From positions 1 to 16,358 of the forward strand of contig CAINDT010000210.1 of NCBI GenBank assembly GCA_903847495.1: a DNA stretch of 16,358 nt. The letters are read 5' to 3'. This document shows, piece after piece, positions 7,151 to 14,117 of the stretch. Source of the DNA: an uncultured Actinomycetes bacterium (GTDB lineage: Bacteria; Actinomycetota; Thermoleophilia; Gaiellales; F1-60-MAGs149). A model generated the notes under the pieces. It ran no database searches, was not told where the DNA came from, and worked only from the letters and a program-made list of their open reading frames with translations. The position numbers and the translations under genes are program-made. Position 1 is the first letter of the stretch; the number at the start of each line of letters is the position of its first letter.

Positions 7151-7156
7151 GACGGA

Positions 7157-8269
7157 GTGAGCAACGACCTCGGCTTCTCCCGCTGGCGCCTGATCTTCGG
7201 ACCGTGGCCCCTGGCGCCGCTGCCGATCTTCGTCTTCGGCGTGATCGCGTTCACCGGGCGCGGCGTCGTGGTGGCCGGGATCTCGTCTAGCGGCAAGATG
7301 GACATCCTCCGCTACACGAGCCTGATGATCGTCGAGGGCATCGTCATCATGGCGGTCGTCGTCGGCGCGATGCTGCTGGTCGGCGGGTGGCGGCGCGGCG
7401 AGGTTTCGGTGCCGAGCCGCGTGCGCTATATCGTCACGTGCTTCGCCGGCTCTGCATTGGCGACCGCTGGGCTCTTGTCGCTGCGACTGATCAACAACGA
7501 CGCGGTCACGGGCAAGGGGATGTACGCGAACCTCTGGATTGCGATCGCCCTCAGCGGCGTGACGATCGTCATCCTGCTGTTCGCGATCTCGAATGGCGTC
7601 GGCTACACGCGCTTCCGCATCCGCGAGCAGACGCAGCAGCTCGTCGAGCAGGTCGAGCAACTCGGCCGTCAGCGGACGCTGATCGTCGAGGCCGACGAGC
7701 GCGTCCGCCATGAGGTCGCGACGGCGCTGCACGACGAGGTCCAAGGCGTGTTGCTGCGTGCGAATCTGCGGCTCAGCGCGATCGCCGAGAACGTGGACGC
7801 GGCGGACGCCGAGGGGCTGCGCGCGGTCGTCGCCGATCTGGAGCGACTGCGGGGCACGGGCATCCGATCCGTCGGGCGCCGCATCGCCCCGCCGATCGAG
7901 GCGGTCGGGCTCGTCACCGCGCTCGACGACCTCGCGACGTCGTATGCCGGTTCGATCGATGTCTCGATTCAGGTCGCGGATGGACTCGATGCGGCCGACC
8001 GTGCACCCGCGGTCTACCGCATCGTCGAGCAGGCGCTGCTGAACGCCGCCATGCATGGTCGGGCGACGCACGTGTCGGTCGCGGTGGAGCGCGCGGCAGA
8101 CCGCCTTGCCGTCACCATCGATGACGATGGTGTCGGACCACCATCCGTGCGGATGCCGGGTACGGGCACGGCGATCATCGACGCCTGGGTTGGCACGTTC
8201 GACGGCGCGTGGACGTTGATGCCGCGTCCCGAGGGCGGCGCGCGGTTGATCGCATCCGTGCCGGCCTGA
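7157..8269 (+). CDS. NarL-type (HisKA_3) membrane sensor histidine kinase
   Basis: A 370-residue sensor kinase. The N-terminal half holds about four membrane helices (near 18-33, 56-76, 90-111 and 124-146) with little extracytoplasmic sequence, so the signal is probably sensed in or at the membrane. A Gln/Glu-rich coiled segment (155-180) leads to the dimerisation/phosphotransfer helix with the HisKA_3 signature LHDEVQG; H192 is the phospho-acceptor. The HATPase_c domain has the N box EQALLNAAMHG (N296) and the G1 box DDDGVG (322-327). The frame extends upstream to 7076, but that part would overlap the divergent regulator gene; the TACGCT box and the protein start favour GTG at 7157. The partner is probably the divergent NarL-type regulator. 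Ligand and targets are unknown. Confidence 0.9.
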   Translation: MSNDLGFSRWRLIFGPWPLAPLPIFVFGVIAFTGRGVVVAGISSSGKMDILRYTSLMIVEGIVIMAVVVGAMLLVGGWRRGEVSVPSRVRYIVTCFAGSALATAGLLSLRLINNDAVTGKGMYANLWIAIALSGVTIVILLFAISNGVGYTRFRIREQTQQLVEQVEQLGRQRTLIVEADERVRHEVATALHDEVQGVLLRANLRLSAIAENVDAADAEGLRAVVADLERLRGTGIRSVGRRIAPPIEAVGLVTALDDLATSYAGSIDVSIQVADGLDAADRAPAVYRIVEQALLNAAMHGRATHVSVAVERAADRLAVTIDDDGVGPPSVRMPGTGTAIIDAWVGTFDGAWTLMPRPEGGARLIASVPA

Positions 8270-8276
8270 CCGTCGT

Positions 8277-8292
8277 GCGTCGAATGCGACGC
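8277..8292. terminator. Short GC hairpin after the histidine kinase gene
   Basis: GCGTCG (8277-8282) and CGACGC (8287-8292) form a perfect 6-bp stem with the loop AATG, 7 nt after the kinase stop. A G-T pair can extend the stem by one. No T tract follows, so termination is only a suggestion. Confidence 0.35.
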
Positions 8293-8345
8293 GGATCACG
8301 CATCGTTCGGTTGCGGACGTGCTTCCATGTGTCCATGTCGCGCCC

Positions 8346-9209
8346 ATGCCGCACGGACACGCACTGATGCTGCGCGGGCTCGGAGGATCCCTCGCCGTAG
8401 TCGGCGTGGCGCTCGCCCTGCTCGCGCCCGCCGCCGACGCGGCCGCGACGACACAGGCGGGCGCGCTTCTGCCTCAGTTGAAGGTCGCGGCGCCGAATCT
8501 GAACGGCTACTCCCGCGATCTCTTCAACCACTGGGTGGACGCCGACGGCAACGGCTGCGACACGCGCAAGGAGGTGCTGATCAGCGAGGCACGTGTCCGA
8601 CCGACGCTCTTCGCCGGTTGTCGCCTCGGCGGTGGCCGCTGGTGGTCGGCCTACGACGACCTGTTCATCACCGACGCCGGTCGCCTCGACATCGATCACT
8701 TCGTGCCGCTCAGCGAGGCTTGGAAGTCGGGGGCCTGGCGCTGGAGCCCGGCGACGCGCGAGGCGTTCGCGAACGACCTCGACTATCCGCTCTCGCTGAT
8801 CGCCGTGACGGCTACGACGAACCGGCGGAAGAGCGATCAGGACCCGGCCGCCTGGCTACCGGCCTTCACCCGCTACCGCTGCACGTACGTCTCCACGTGG
8901 ATCGCCGTCAAATGGCGTTGGCGCCTGACGGTCGATTCCGCGGAGAAGGCCGCCCTGCGGCTCGGCATTACCGGCTGTGGCAGCGCCGCGCGCGTGCTGC
9001 GGCCGTCGCGCGCGACGATCACGATGGGCTCGCCCGCGGCGGCGGCCGAGGCCGTCGCCGGTGCAGCGACGAGCGGGGGGCTCGATGCGCGGTACCCGTA
9101 CTGCAGCAACGCGATCGCGGCTGGGCTCGGCCCGTATACCGAGGGCATTGATCCCGAGTATGCGTGGTACCGCGATGGTGATGGCGACGGCGTCGTCTGC
9201 GAGCGCTAG
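8346..9209 (+). CDS. Secreted HNH-type nuclease (DUF1524/GmrSD C-terminal fold) with Excalibur domain
   Basis: An exported, probably extracellular nuclease of about 287 residues. A signal peptide (GSLAVVGVALALLAPAADA) precedes the mature part. The nuclease core has WVDADGNGCDTR (about 63-74), DIDHFVPLSEAW (115-126) with catalytic-type Asp and His, and ATTNRRKSDQDP (156-167), the order found in actinobacterial HNH family proteins of the DUF1524 group. After an Ala-rich linker the C-terminal 38 residues form an Excalibur domain: YPYCSNA and, at the end, DGDGDGVVCER, a calcium-binding DxDxDG loop with a probable Cys pair. The start is uncertain: ATG 8346, ATG 8367 and GTG 8319 are all in frame, and this is the only gene here without a clear -10 box beside its start. 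DNA is the likely substrate, inferred from the family. Confidence 0.88.
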   Translation: MPHGHALMLRGLGGSLAVVGVALALLAPAADAAATTQAGALLPQLKVAAPNLNGYSRDLFNHWVDADGNGCDTRKEVLISEARVRPTLFAGCRLGGGRWWSAYDDLFITDAGRLDIDHFVPLSEAWKSGAWRWSPATREAFANDLDYPLSLIAVTATTNRRKSDQDPAAWLPAFTRYRCTYVSTWIAVKWRWRLTVDSAEKAALRLGITGCGSAARVLRPSRATITMGSPAAAAEAVAGAATSGGLDARYPYCSNAIAAGLGPYTEGIDPEYAWYRDGDGDGVVCER

Positions 9210-9218
9210 GCGGGCTGC

Positions 9219-9224
9219 CACACT
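9219..9224 (+). promoter_or_regulatory. -10 box (CACACT) of the MOSC gene
   Basis: CACACT lies in the 21-bp gap after the nuclease gene, with 6 nt to the ATG at 9231. It matches xAnnnT only. Confidence 0.4.
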
Positions 9225-9230
9225 GCGCGC

Positions 9231-9962
9231 ATGACAACTGTCGCGCGCCTGCTCCACACGCCCGTCAAGAGCCTCAGGATGGGCGACGTAGATCAGCTCG
9301 TGCTGCACGACCGCGGTGTCGTCGACGATCGGATCTTCTTCCTCGTCGACGATGCGAACCAATCGCTCAACCAGGCGCGACGCCTTCCACTGTGTCAGGC
9401 GACGGCGGCCTTCGATGGGGAGATCCTCTCGATCGTCCTGCCCGACGGATCGCTGGTCGTGGGTGAGACGCCGACGGGTGAGCGGTTCACGGCGGGCTTC
9501 GACATGAAGTCCACGATCGAGGCGACCCTCGTGCCGGGACCGTGGCGCGAGGCGCTGTCGGACTGGGCCGGCGAGCCCGTCCGCCTGGCGCGTGCCGCGG
9601 ATGGCCGTGGCGGCTGGTCGGGATTCGCGGCGTCGCTGATCGGCACGCCATCGATCGATGCACTCGGACTTGGTCCGATCGATCCGCGTCGCTTCCGGAT
9701 GATGATTCAGACCATCGGCGGTGCGCCGTTCGAGGAGGACACGTGGATCGGCCGCGACCTCCAGGTGGGTGGTTCGGTGCTGCGGGTCGTCGAGGAGTGC
9801 ATCCGCTGTGCCGTCACGACCGTCGATCCCGACACAGGCGAGCGGGACGTCGACTCCCTGCGCGCGATGATCACCGCGAAGGGCGAGCCGAACCTCGGCA
9901 TCTACTGCGATATCGTCGATCCGGGTGTGATCCGGATCGGCGACCCGGTCGCGCCGCTCTAG
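9231..9962 (+). CDS. MOSC domain protein with N-terminal beta-barrel
   Basis: A 243-residue cytoplasmic protein with the two-part layout of YcbX/mARC-like MOSC proteins. The MOSC N-terminal beta-barrel opens with LLHTPVKSLR (7-16), the usual Y-P-x-K-S-x motif. The MOSC domain contains EECIRCAVTTVDPDTGERD (188-206), whose second Cys (C193) fits the conserved cysteine that ligates the molybdenum cofactor or carries sulfur. These proteins bind molybdenum cofactor and act in reduction of N-oxygenated compounds or sulfur transfer. No ferredoxin domain is fused, so any redox role would need a partner. No molybdenum-cofactor genes are nearby. The stop is 4 bp from the stop of the convergent small membrane peptide gene. 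Confidence 0.9.
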   Translation: MTTVARLLHTPVKSLRMGDVDQLVLHDRGVVDDRIFFLVDDANQSLNQARRLPLCQATAAFDGEILSIVLPDGSLVVGETPTGERFTAGFDMKSTIEATLVPGPWREALSDWAGEPVRLARAADGRGGWSGFAASLIGTPSIDALGLGPIDPRRFRMMIQTIGGAPFEEDTWIGRDLQVGGSVLRVVEECIRCAVTTVDPDTGERDVDSLRAMITAKGEPNLGIYCDIVDPGVIRIGDPVAPL

Positions 9963-9966
9963 CGCG

Positions 9967-10071
9967 TCAGCGCCAGAGTGCGTTGATCGGCTCCCAGAGC
10001 ACCGAGAGCAGGAACACACCGATCGCGACGAGGAGGACGATCGCGATGATGCGGATGGTGGTCGGGCTCAT
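9967..10071 (-). CDS. 34-residue single-span membrane peptide
   Basis: A short reading frame encodes a 34-residue peptide, MSPTTIRIIAIV at its start and WEPINALWR at its end. The segment at about 6-26 is one continuous hydrophobic helix, followed by a Trp-rich end typical of membrane interfaces. Support for translation: a perfect TAGGCT box 6 nt before the ATG, the same arrangement as the large genes here, and a stop that stays 4 bp clear of the convergent MOSC gene. It begins 21 nt after the stop of the glycine-rich/OmpA-like gene. I do not recognise a family; small-protein accessory subunits of membrane complexes look like this, but no partner can be named. Confidence 0.6.
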   Translation of the reverse strand: MSPTTIRIIAIVLLVAIGVFLLSVLWEPINALWR

Positions 10072-10077
10072 GCGTGC

Positions 10078-10083
10078 AGCCTA
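10078..10083 (-). promoter_or_regulatory. -10 box (TAGGCT) of the 34-residue peptide gene
   Basis: TAGGCT lies between the OmpA-like gene stop and the ATG at 10071, with 6 nt spacing. It fits TAnnnT. Confidence 0.5.
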
Positions 10084-10092
10084 TCGGTCGGG

Positions 10093-12324
10093 CTACCGGG
10101 TGATCAGGATCTCGGCACGCCGATTCTTCGCCCAGGACGAGGCGTCCATCCCCTTCGCACGGGGGAAGTTCGGGCCGCGGCTGACGGTCTTCCACTTGGC
10201 GGCGCGGACGCCCGCAGCGCGCAGCGCGGCGCAGAGGGTTGTGGCGCGACCGGCGCCAAGGCTGAAGTTGAGCGAGCGCGTACCACGCTCGTCTGCGTAG
10301 CCGATGCAGGTGATCGACTTGACCCGGCCGGTGACCAGCTGCGCGACCGTGGCGACGTACTGATCACCCGCGGCGTTGAGGCTGGTCGCGAGCGTGTCGA
10401 ACGTGCCGCCAGCGGGCGCAATCGTCTGCCGGTTGAGCATCAGCGTGCTCATCGTGCGGGTGGTCATCGTCTGGCCGGCCGCGTTCGTCGAGACCGTGAC
10501 GATCACGATCGGCAGGTTGAAGTAGCGGTGCGCAAGGCGGTTGCCGCGCGCGTTCAGGCGAATCAGCTGCTGGAAGGACGCGGCGCCGGCGTCGCCACCG
10601 GTGCTCGTGGCGCGACCGATCAGGATCAGCGCGCTCGCGCGGACGGACAGACCTGCCTGGCTGCTGCCGACCGCTGCGAGGTCCGCGTAGATCGTGGATG
10701 TCGCCGAGGCGAGCATCGAGCCGCGCGGCGCCATCACCTGGATGCCGGCCGTCATTGGCAGACCGGTGGTGCCGGAACGGCCGGCGCCGACCATCATCTG
10801 CGCCGTGCCGAGCATCGGTGCCGCGGCCATCGCCGTGATCGTCACCTGCTGGCTGGTGGCGCCGGCGGCACTCGTCGCGGTCAGCGTGAAGGCGAAGGTT
10901 CCTGCCGTCGTCGGCGTGCCGCTGAGGACAGCCGTTCCGGGCGTGGTGCCGGCGGTCAGTGCAAGGCCGACCGGGAGGGCTCCGGCGGAGACGCTGATCG
11001 TCGCTGCGCTCGCGCTGCCGACGGCGAACGTGTACCGATACGGCATGTCGATGGTCGCATCGGGTGCCGCGTACGCGGTGAACACCGGCTTGCTGCCCAC
11101 CGTGATCGAGGCCGGCGCGGTGGTAGCGCTGCCCACCGAGTTCGTGGCCGTCACCGTGAACGTGCTCGTCCCCTCGGTGGTCGGCGTGCCGCTGAGGACG
11201 CCGGTGCTTGACAGCGTGAGGCCGGCGGGGAGCGTGCCGGAGGCGACGGCAAAGGTCGGCGCGGGCGTTCCGGTCGCCGTGAAGGTGTAGGAGTACGACG
11301 CGCCCGGGGCGGCGAACATCGTCGGCGTGCTCGAGACGAGCAGCGGCGCAGCACCCTGCGTGTAGGTGATGACAACCTGGCCGTCGCCGTTGCGGTACCC
11401 GGTGGTGAAGGCTGTGCTGGCGATCGTCGGTGCCGCGTACGACGAGCCGCCGCCACCGCCACCCGCCGCGCGGCAGGTGCAATTCGCCCAGCTGCCACCA
11501 CCGCCACCGAACCAGCCGCCGCCACCACCGCCACCACCGACGCCGTTGGCATTGCCGCCGAGGCCGCTCGTGCCTGCGGCACCGGAGTAGCCGTTGCCGC
11601 CCCAGGGGTGCCAGTAGCCGCCGGAACCGCCGGCCGAGGCCGTCGCGCCCTTGCCGTAGGCAAACAGGGAGCCGGCGACGTTCGACGAGGATCCGGCGCC
11701 GTTGGCACCGGTCTGGCCGCCCGCGCCGCCATTGGCCGAATAGGTGCCGTAGTCGCAGTTGGAACATGTCGACTTGGAGCGCTCGCCGGCGTGGCGGTTC
11801 GCGCCGCCGCCGCCAGCGGCCACGATGATGCGGCTGGCGAGGTCGGTTCCGCCGACGCGGATGTCCGACGCGCCGCCGCCGCCTTGGCCGAAGCGCTGAA
11901 TCCAGATGCTGGCGTTGTTGTTGCCGTAGTTGAATTCGCCGGCCGTGCCCGCGCCGCCGCCGTTCCAGCCAGCGGCCCCCTGCGTGCCACTGCCGCCGGG
12001 GGAGATCGTCAGTGTCTGGCCAGCCGTGGCCGTGTACTGGCCGGTCACGCGCGCGCCGTTGCCGCCGACGGTGGACGCATCGACATCGCCGCCGGCAGCG
12101 CCCTGCACATCGAGCGACAGCGCGCCCGCGATATTCGCGGGAACGGTCCACGTGTACGCGTCGCCCATGGCCGGGAACGTGATGGTGCACGTCGTCGAGC
12201 CGCAGACGGGCGTGGGTGCGGGCTGTGTCGCTCCGGCAGACGCTGCACCAAGGGCGAGCATCAGTACAGCGGCGAACGCGGAGAGCGGATGGGTAATGCG
12301 GAGAGTGCGAGAACGGCGCGACAT
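10093..12324 (-). CDS. Exported glycine-rich protein with two putative Ig domains and an OmpA-like peptidoglycan-binding C-terminus
   Basis: A 743-residue secreted protein. The signal peptide MSRRSRTLRITHP plus a hydrophobic core ends near residue 32. Residues about 40-322 are a glycine-rich domain, like the ALK/LTK-type Gly_rich family, with GQGGGGASDIRVGG and many Gly runs plus scattered Cys pairs. Two putative Ig (He_PIG) domains follow at about 325-410 and 412-498, each with a G-x-LSGTPTT turn. A less defined beta region leads to an OmpA-like domain (about 660-743). This keeps Asp678 and Arg693 at the 15-residue spacing of the diaminopimelate-binding pair of OmpA, and NRR at 734-736. In-frame GTG 12345 and ATG 12342 exist, but the TACCAT box 7 nt before ATG 12324 and the signal peptide favour 12324. 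Probably a wall-bound surface protein. Confidence 0.85.
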   Translation of the reverse strand: MSRRSRTLRITHPLSAFAAVLMLALGAASAGATQPAPTPVCGSTTCTITFPAMGDAYTWTVPANIAGALSLDVQGAAGGDVDASTVGGNGARVTGQYTATAGQTLTISPGGSGTQGAAGWNGGGAGTAGEFNYGNNNASIWIQRFGQGGGGASDIRVGGTDLASRIIVAAGGGGANRHAGERSKSTCSNCDYGTYSANGGAGGQTGANGAGSSSNVAGSLFAYGKGATASAGGSGGYWHPWGGNGYSGAAGTSGLGGNANGVGGGGGGGGWFGGGGGSWANCTCRAAGGGGGGSSYAAPTIASTAFTTGYRNGDGQVVITYTQGAAPLLVSSTPTMFAAPGASYSYTFTATGTPAPTFAVASGTLPAGLTLSSTGVLSGTPTTEGTSTFTVTATNSVGSATTAPASITVGSKPVFTAYAAPDATIDMPYRYTFAVGSASAATISVSAGALPVGLALTAGTTPGTAVLSGTPTTAGTFAFTLTATSAAGATSQQVTITAMAAAPMLGTAQMMVGAGRSGTTGLPMTAGIQVMAPRGSMLASATSTIYADLAAVGSSQAGLSVRASALILIGRATSTGGDAGAASFQQLIRLNARGNRLAHRYFNLPIVIVTVSTNAAGQTMTTRTMSTLMLNRQTIAPAGGTFDTLATSLNAAGDQYVATVAQLVTGRVKSITCIGYADERGTRSLNFSLGAGRATTLCAALRAAGVRAAKWKTVSRGPNFPRAKGMDASSWAKNRRAEILITR

Positions 12325-12331
12325 GACGCAG

Positions 12332-12337
12332 ATGGTA
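12332..12337 (-). promoter_or_regulatory. -10 box (TACCAT) of the glycine-rich/OmpA-like gene
   Basis: TACCAT is 7 nt upstream of ATG 12324. A second possible box, TATCAC, about 12 nt upstream of GTG 12345, could serve a longer form. Confidence 0.5.
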
Positions 12338-12378
12338 GCCATCACACCGGTTTCAGTGATACCAGTACGTGGGCGTGA

Positions 12379-12392
12379 TCACACGTGTGCAG
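12379..12392. promoter_or_regulatory. Palindromic operator candidate CACA-N2-TGTG (site 2)
   Basis: TCACACGTGTGCAG contains the perfect 10-bp palindrome CACACGTGTG. It sits in the 70-bp gap upstream of the glycine-rich/OmpA-like gene, centred about 60 bp before its ATG. An 11-mer of it is repeated exactly at site 3. Confidence 0.45.
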
Positions 12393-12394
12393 GA

Positions 12395-14026
12395 TCAGGC
12401 AAGCGGCAGCTTCGGCACCGGCAGGAGCCCCTCGGCAGCCAGTACGGCGAGCGCCGCCTGCGGCAGATCAACCGTGCGCTCATAGGCGGCGAAGCGCGGC
12501 TCCCACGTGGGCAGGAACTTGCGGTTGAAGGCGTCGAGGCGCTCGAGCTGGAACCAGCGATCGCCCTGCAGCAGTGCCTGGGCGGCGAGACGCTCCCAAC
12601 CCTGCAGCTCCGGTGCGCGGAGGATCCGGCCGAACGCGCTGAAGTTGAGGCCGACGCGCTCGATGCCGTGCTCCCTCGCCCAGGCGAATGCGCCGCTGAG
12701 AATCGCCTCGTTGAGACCGTTCGGCGTGTCCTCATGTCGGCGCATGCTGGACAGCGACAGGTCGCCGGTGGCGAGCACGGGGACGAAGTGGATGTACCCG
12801 ACCGGCACACCGTCAGGATCGACTGCGATCGCGAAGACGCACTCGCCGTGCTCCGCGCTCCAAGGCTCGTCGAGCGCCATCGAGAAGCCGCGTTCGCCCT
12901 GGCCGCCGAGCCACTGCTCGGAGACCTCCTGGAGCTGGGCGAGCATTGCTGCGTCGAGTTCGCGGCGTCGTAGGACGATCACGCGGTAGCCGTCGCGCTC
13001 GAGGCGGTTGACGGATTGGCGCACTTTGCGCATGGGGCGCCCGTCGAGCGAGAACTCCTGCGGATTGACGATCGCCTCGTCGCCGAGGTAGGCGGTGGTG
13101 AGTCCGGCCTGCTCCCAGAGCCGGCGGGCCGAACCGGGCAGGCCGATCACGGCGATACGGCGGCCGAGGTGGATCTGCTCCGCGTGGAAGGTACGCAGCA
13201 GAGCGCCGCAGGATGCCTCCGGACCGATCACCGTGCCGGCCACAAGGGCCACGTTCGCGACCACCCGGTACGCGAGGAAGCAATCCTCCTGCTCGCCGAT
13301 CGCGAATGTCGTGTCGCGTCGCAGTGCGAAGTACGAGAGGCCATCCGTCGCGTAGCGGTTGAGAATCGAGCGAGCCACGTCGCGGTCGGTGTCGGCCGCA
13401 GGCGCGGGTGCGGGCACCGGCCGTAGCCACAGCAGCACGATGACCGCGGCGGCGATTGCGGTGTAGAGACCGATCGCCGAAATCGAATCCGGTGCCCCGA
13501 CGAGCGAGCCGAGGCCTTGATCGGCGGCCTCGCGCAGCGAGATCGGCTGTCTGGCGAGGTGGGCGACCAGCTCGACCAGCGCCACGGCGAGCAGCAAGCC
13601 CCCGGCGACCAGGCAGAGCGCCCACTTGAGCACACGTCGGCCCGTGCCGTCCGCTCCCTCAACGGTGAACGCGCCGCGGCGCACGACCAGCAGCACGAGT
13701 AGCACGAGTGCGGCGATCGCCTCCTCGACGTCGAGTCCCTTGGCGACATGGAGCACGGCGATGGCGGCGAGCAGCACGATCGCCAACTGCCAGGCCCGAT
13801 GGCGACGCCGGACGAGGCCGAAGGCCACGACGATCAGCAGCACGCCGAGTTCGAAGACGAGAACGTGCGCCGTGCGCGTGGCCTGCACGGGGACCACCCC
13901 TGCCAGCAGCGCCGATCGCGCGGCGAGGTCAGGGGTCACTGCCGAGAGCACCGAGCTGAGACCGAGCAGTGCCACGCCAGTCGCAAGCAGCTTGATGAAG
14001 GCGTCTCTCGGGCGCGCGACCTGCAC
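12395..14026 (-). CDS. MprF-like phosphatidylglycerol aminoacyltransferase (DUF2156) membrane protein
   Basis: A 543-residue protein. About six or seven membrane helices fill residues 10-200. A Pro/Ala linker follows, then a cytoplasmic domain of the LPG_synthase_C/DUF2156 type (about 215-515), a tandem GNAT-like fold. Recognisable blocks are YATDGLSYFALRRD (225-238), AYRVVANVALVAGTVIGP (252-269), NFSAFGRI (461-468) and KFLPTWEPRF (503-512). In MprF this domain transfers an amino acid from aminoacyl-tRNA to phosphatidylglycerol, lowering the negative surface charge; the exact amino acid cannot be read here. With fewer helices than full MprF, a flippase function is doubtful. The frame is open to 14350, but only from GTG 14026 does it avoid the divergent gene, and a GATACT box lies 6 nt before it. 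Confidence 0.85.
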   Translation of the reverse strand: MQVARPRDAFIKLLATGVALLGLSSVLSAVTPDLAARSALLAGVVPVQATRTAHVLVFELGVLLIVVAFGLVRRRHRAWQLAIVLLAAIAVLHVAKGLDVEEAIAALVLLVLLVVRRGAFTVEGADGTGRRVLKWALCLVAGGLLLAVALVELVAHLARQPISLREAADQGLGSLVGAPDSISAIGLYTAIAAAVIVLLWLRPVPAPAPAADTDRDVARSILNRYATDGLSYFALRRDTTFAIGEQEDCFLAYRVVANVALVAGTVIGPEASCGALLRTFHAEQIHLGRRIAVIGLPGSARRLWEQAGLTTAYLGDEAIVNPQEFSLDGRPMRKVRQSVNRLERDGYRVIVLRRRELDAAMLAQLQEVSEQWLGGQGERGFSMALDEPWSAEHGECVFAIAVDPDGVPVGYIHFVPVLATGDLSLSSMRRHEDTPNGLNEAILSGAFAWAREHGIERVGLNFSAFGRILRAPELQGWERLAAQALLQGDRWFQLERLDAFNRKFLPTWEPRFAAYERTVDLPQAALAVLAAEGLLPVPKLPLA

Positions 14027-14032
14027 CCGGGG

Positions 14033-14038
14033 AGTATC
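14033..14038 (-). promoter_or_regulatory. -10 box (GATACT) of the MprF-like gene
   Basis: GATACT is 6 nt before the GTG at 14026 and matches xAnnnT. It fixes the start in the 91-bp divergent region. Confidence 0.45.
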
Positions 14039-14058
14039 GCGCAGCGGGTCGCAACCAG

Positions 14059-14072
14059 ACACACGTGTGCGG
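14059..14072. promoter_or_regulatory. Palindromic operator candidate CACA-N2-TGTG (site 3)
   Basis: ACACACGTGTGCGG contains the same perfect palindrome CACACGTGTG as site 2. It lies between divergent genes, centred about 53 bp before the propeller gene start (14118) and about 38 bp before the MprF-like gene start (14026). Confidence 0.45.
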
Positions 14073-14105
14073 TTCGTGGGCGGAGGAATCGAGCTCGGCG
14101 GGGGG

Positions 14106-14111
14106 TAAGGT
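14106..14111 (+). promoter_or_regulatory. -10 box (TAAGGT) of the secreted propeller gene
   Basis: TAAGGT is followed by 6 nt and the GTG at 14118. It fits TAnnnT and a leaderless transcript. Confidence 0.6.
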
Positions 14112-14117
14112 GAAAGC

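Noticed and set aside
7010..8347. A 445-codon minus-strand frame opposite the histidine kinase
   Set aside because: It reads as charged low-complexity sequence; the kinase has all catalytic boxes.
11440..11900. Dense repetitive CCGCCACC-type DNA, considered as a tandem repeat or CRISPR-like array
   Set aside because: There are no regular repeat-spacer units; it is codon-level repetition of Gly runs in the glycine-rich domain.
10364..12190. A 608-codon minus-strand frame inside the glycine-rich/OmpA-like gene
   Set aside because: Arg/His-rich out-of-frame shadow of a real gene with signal peptide, Ig and OmpA domains.
12379..12392. Crp/FNR-type binding site
   Set aside because: The half-sites are in the order CACA...TGTG with a 2-bp spacer, whereas Crp sites read TGTGA-N6-TCACA.
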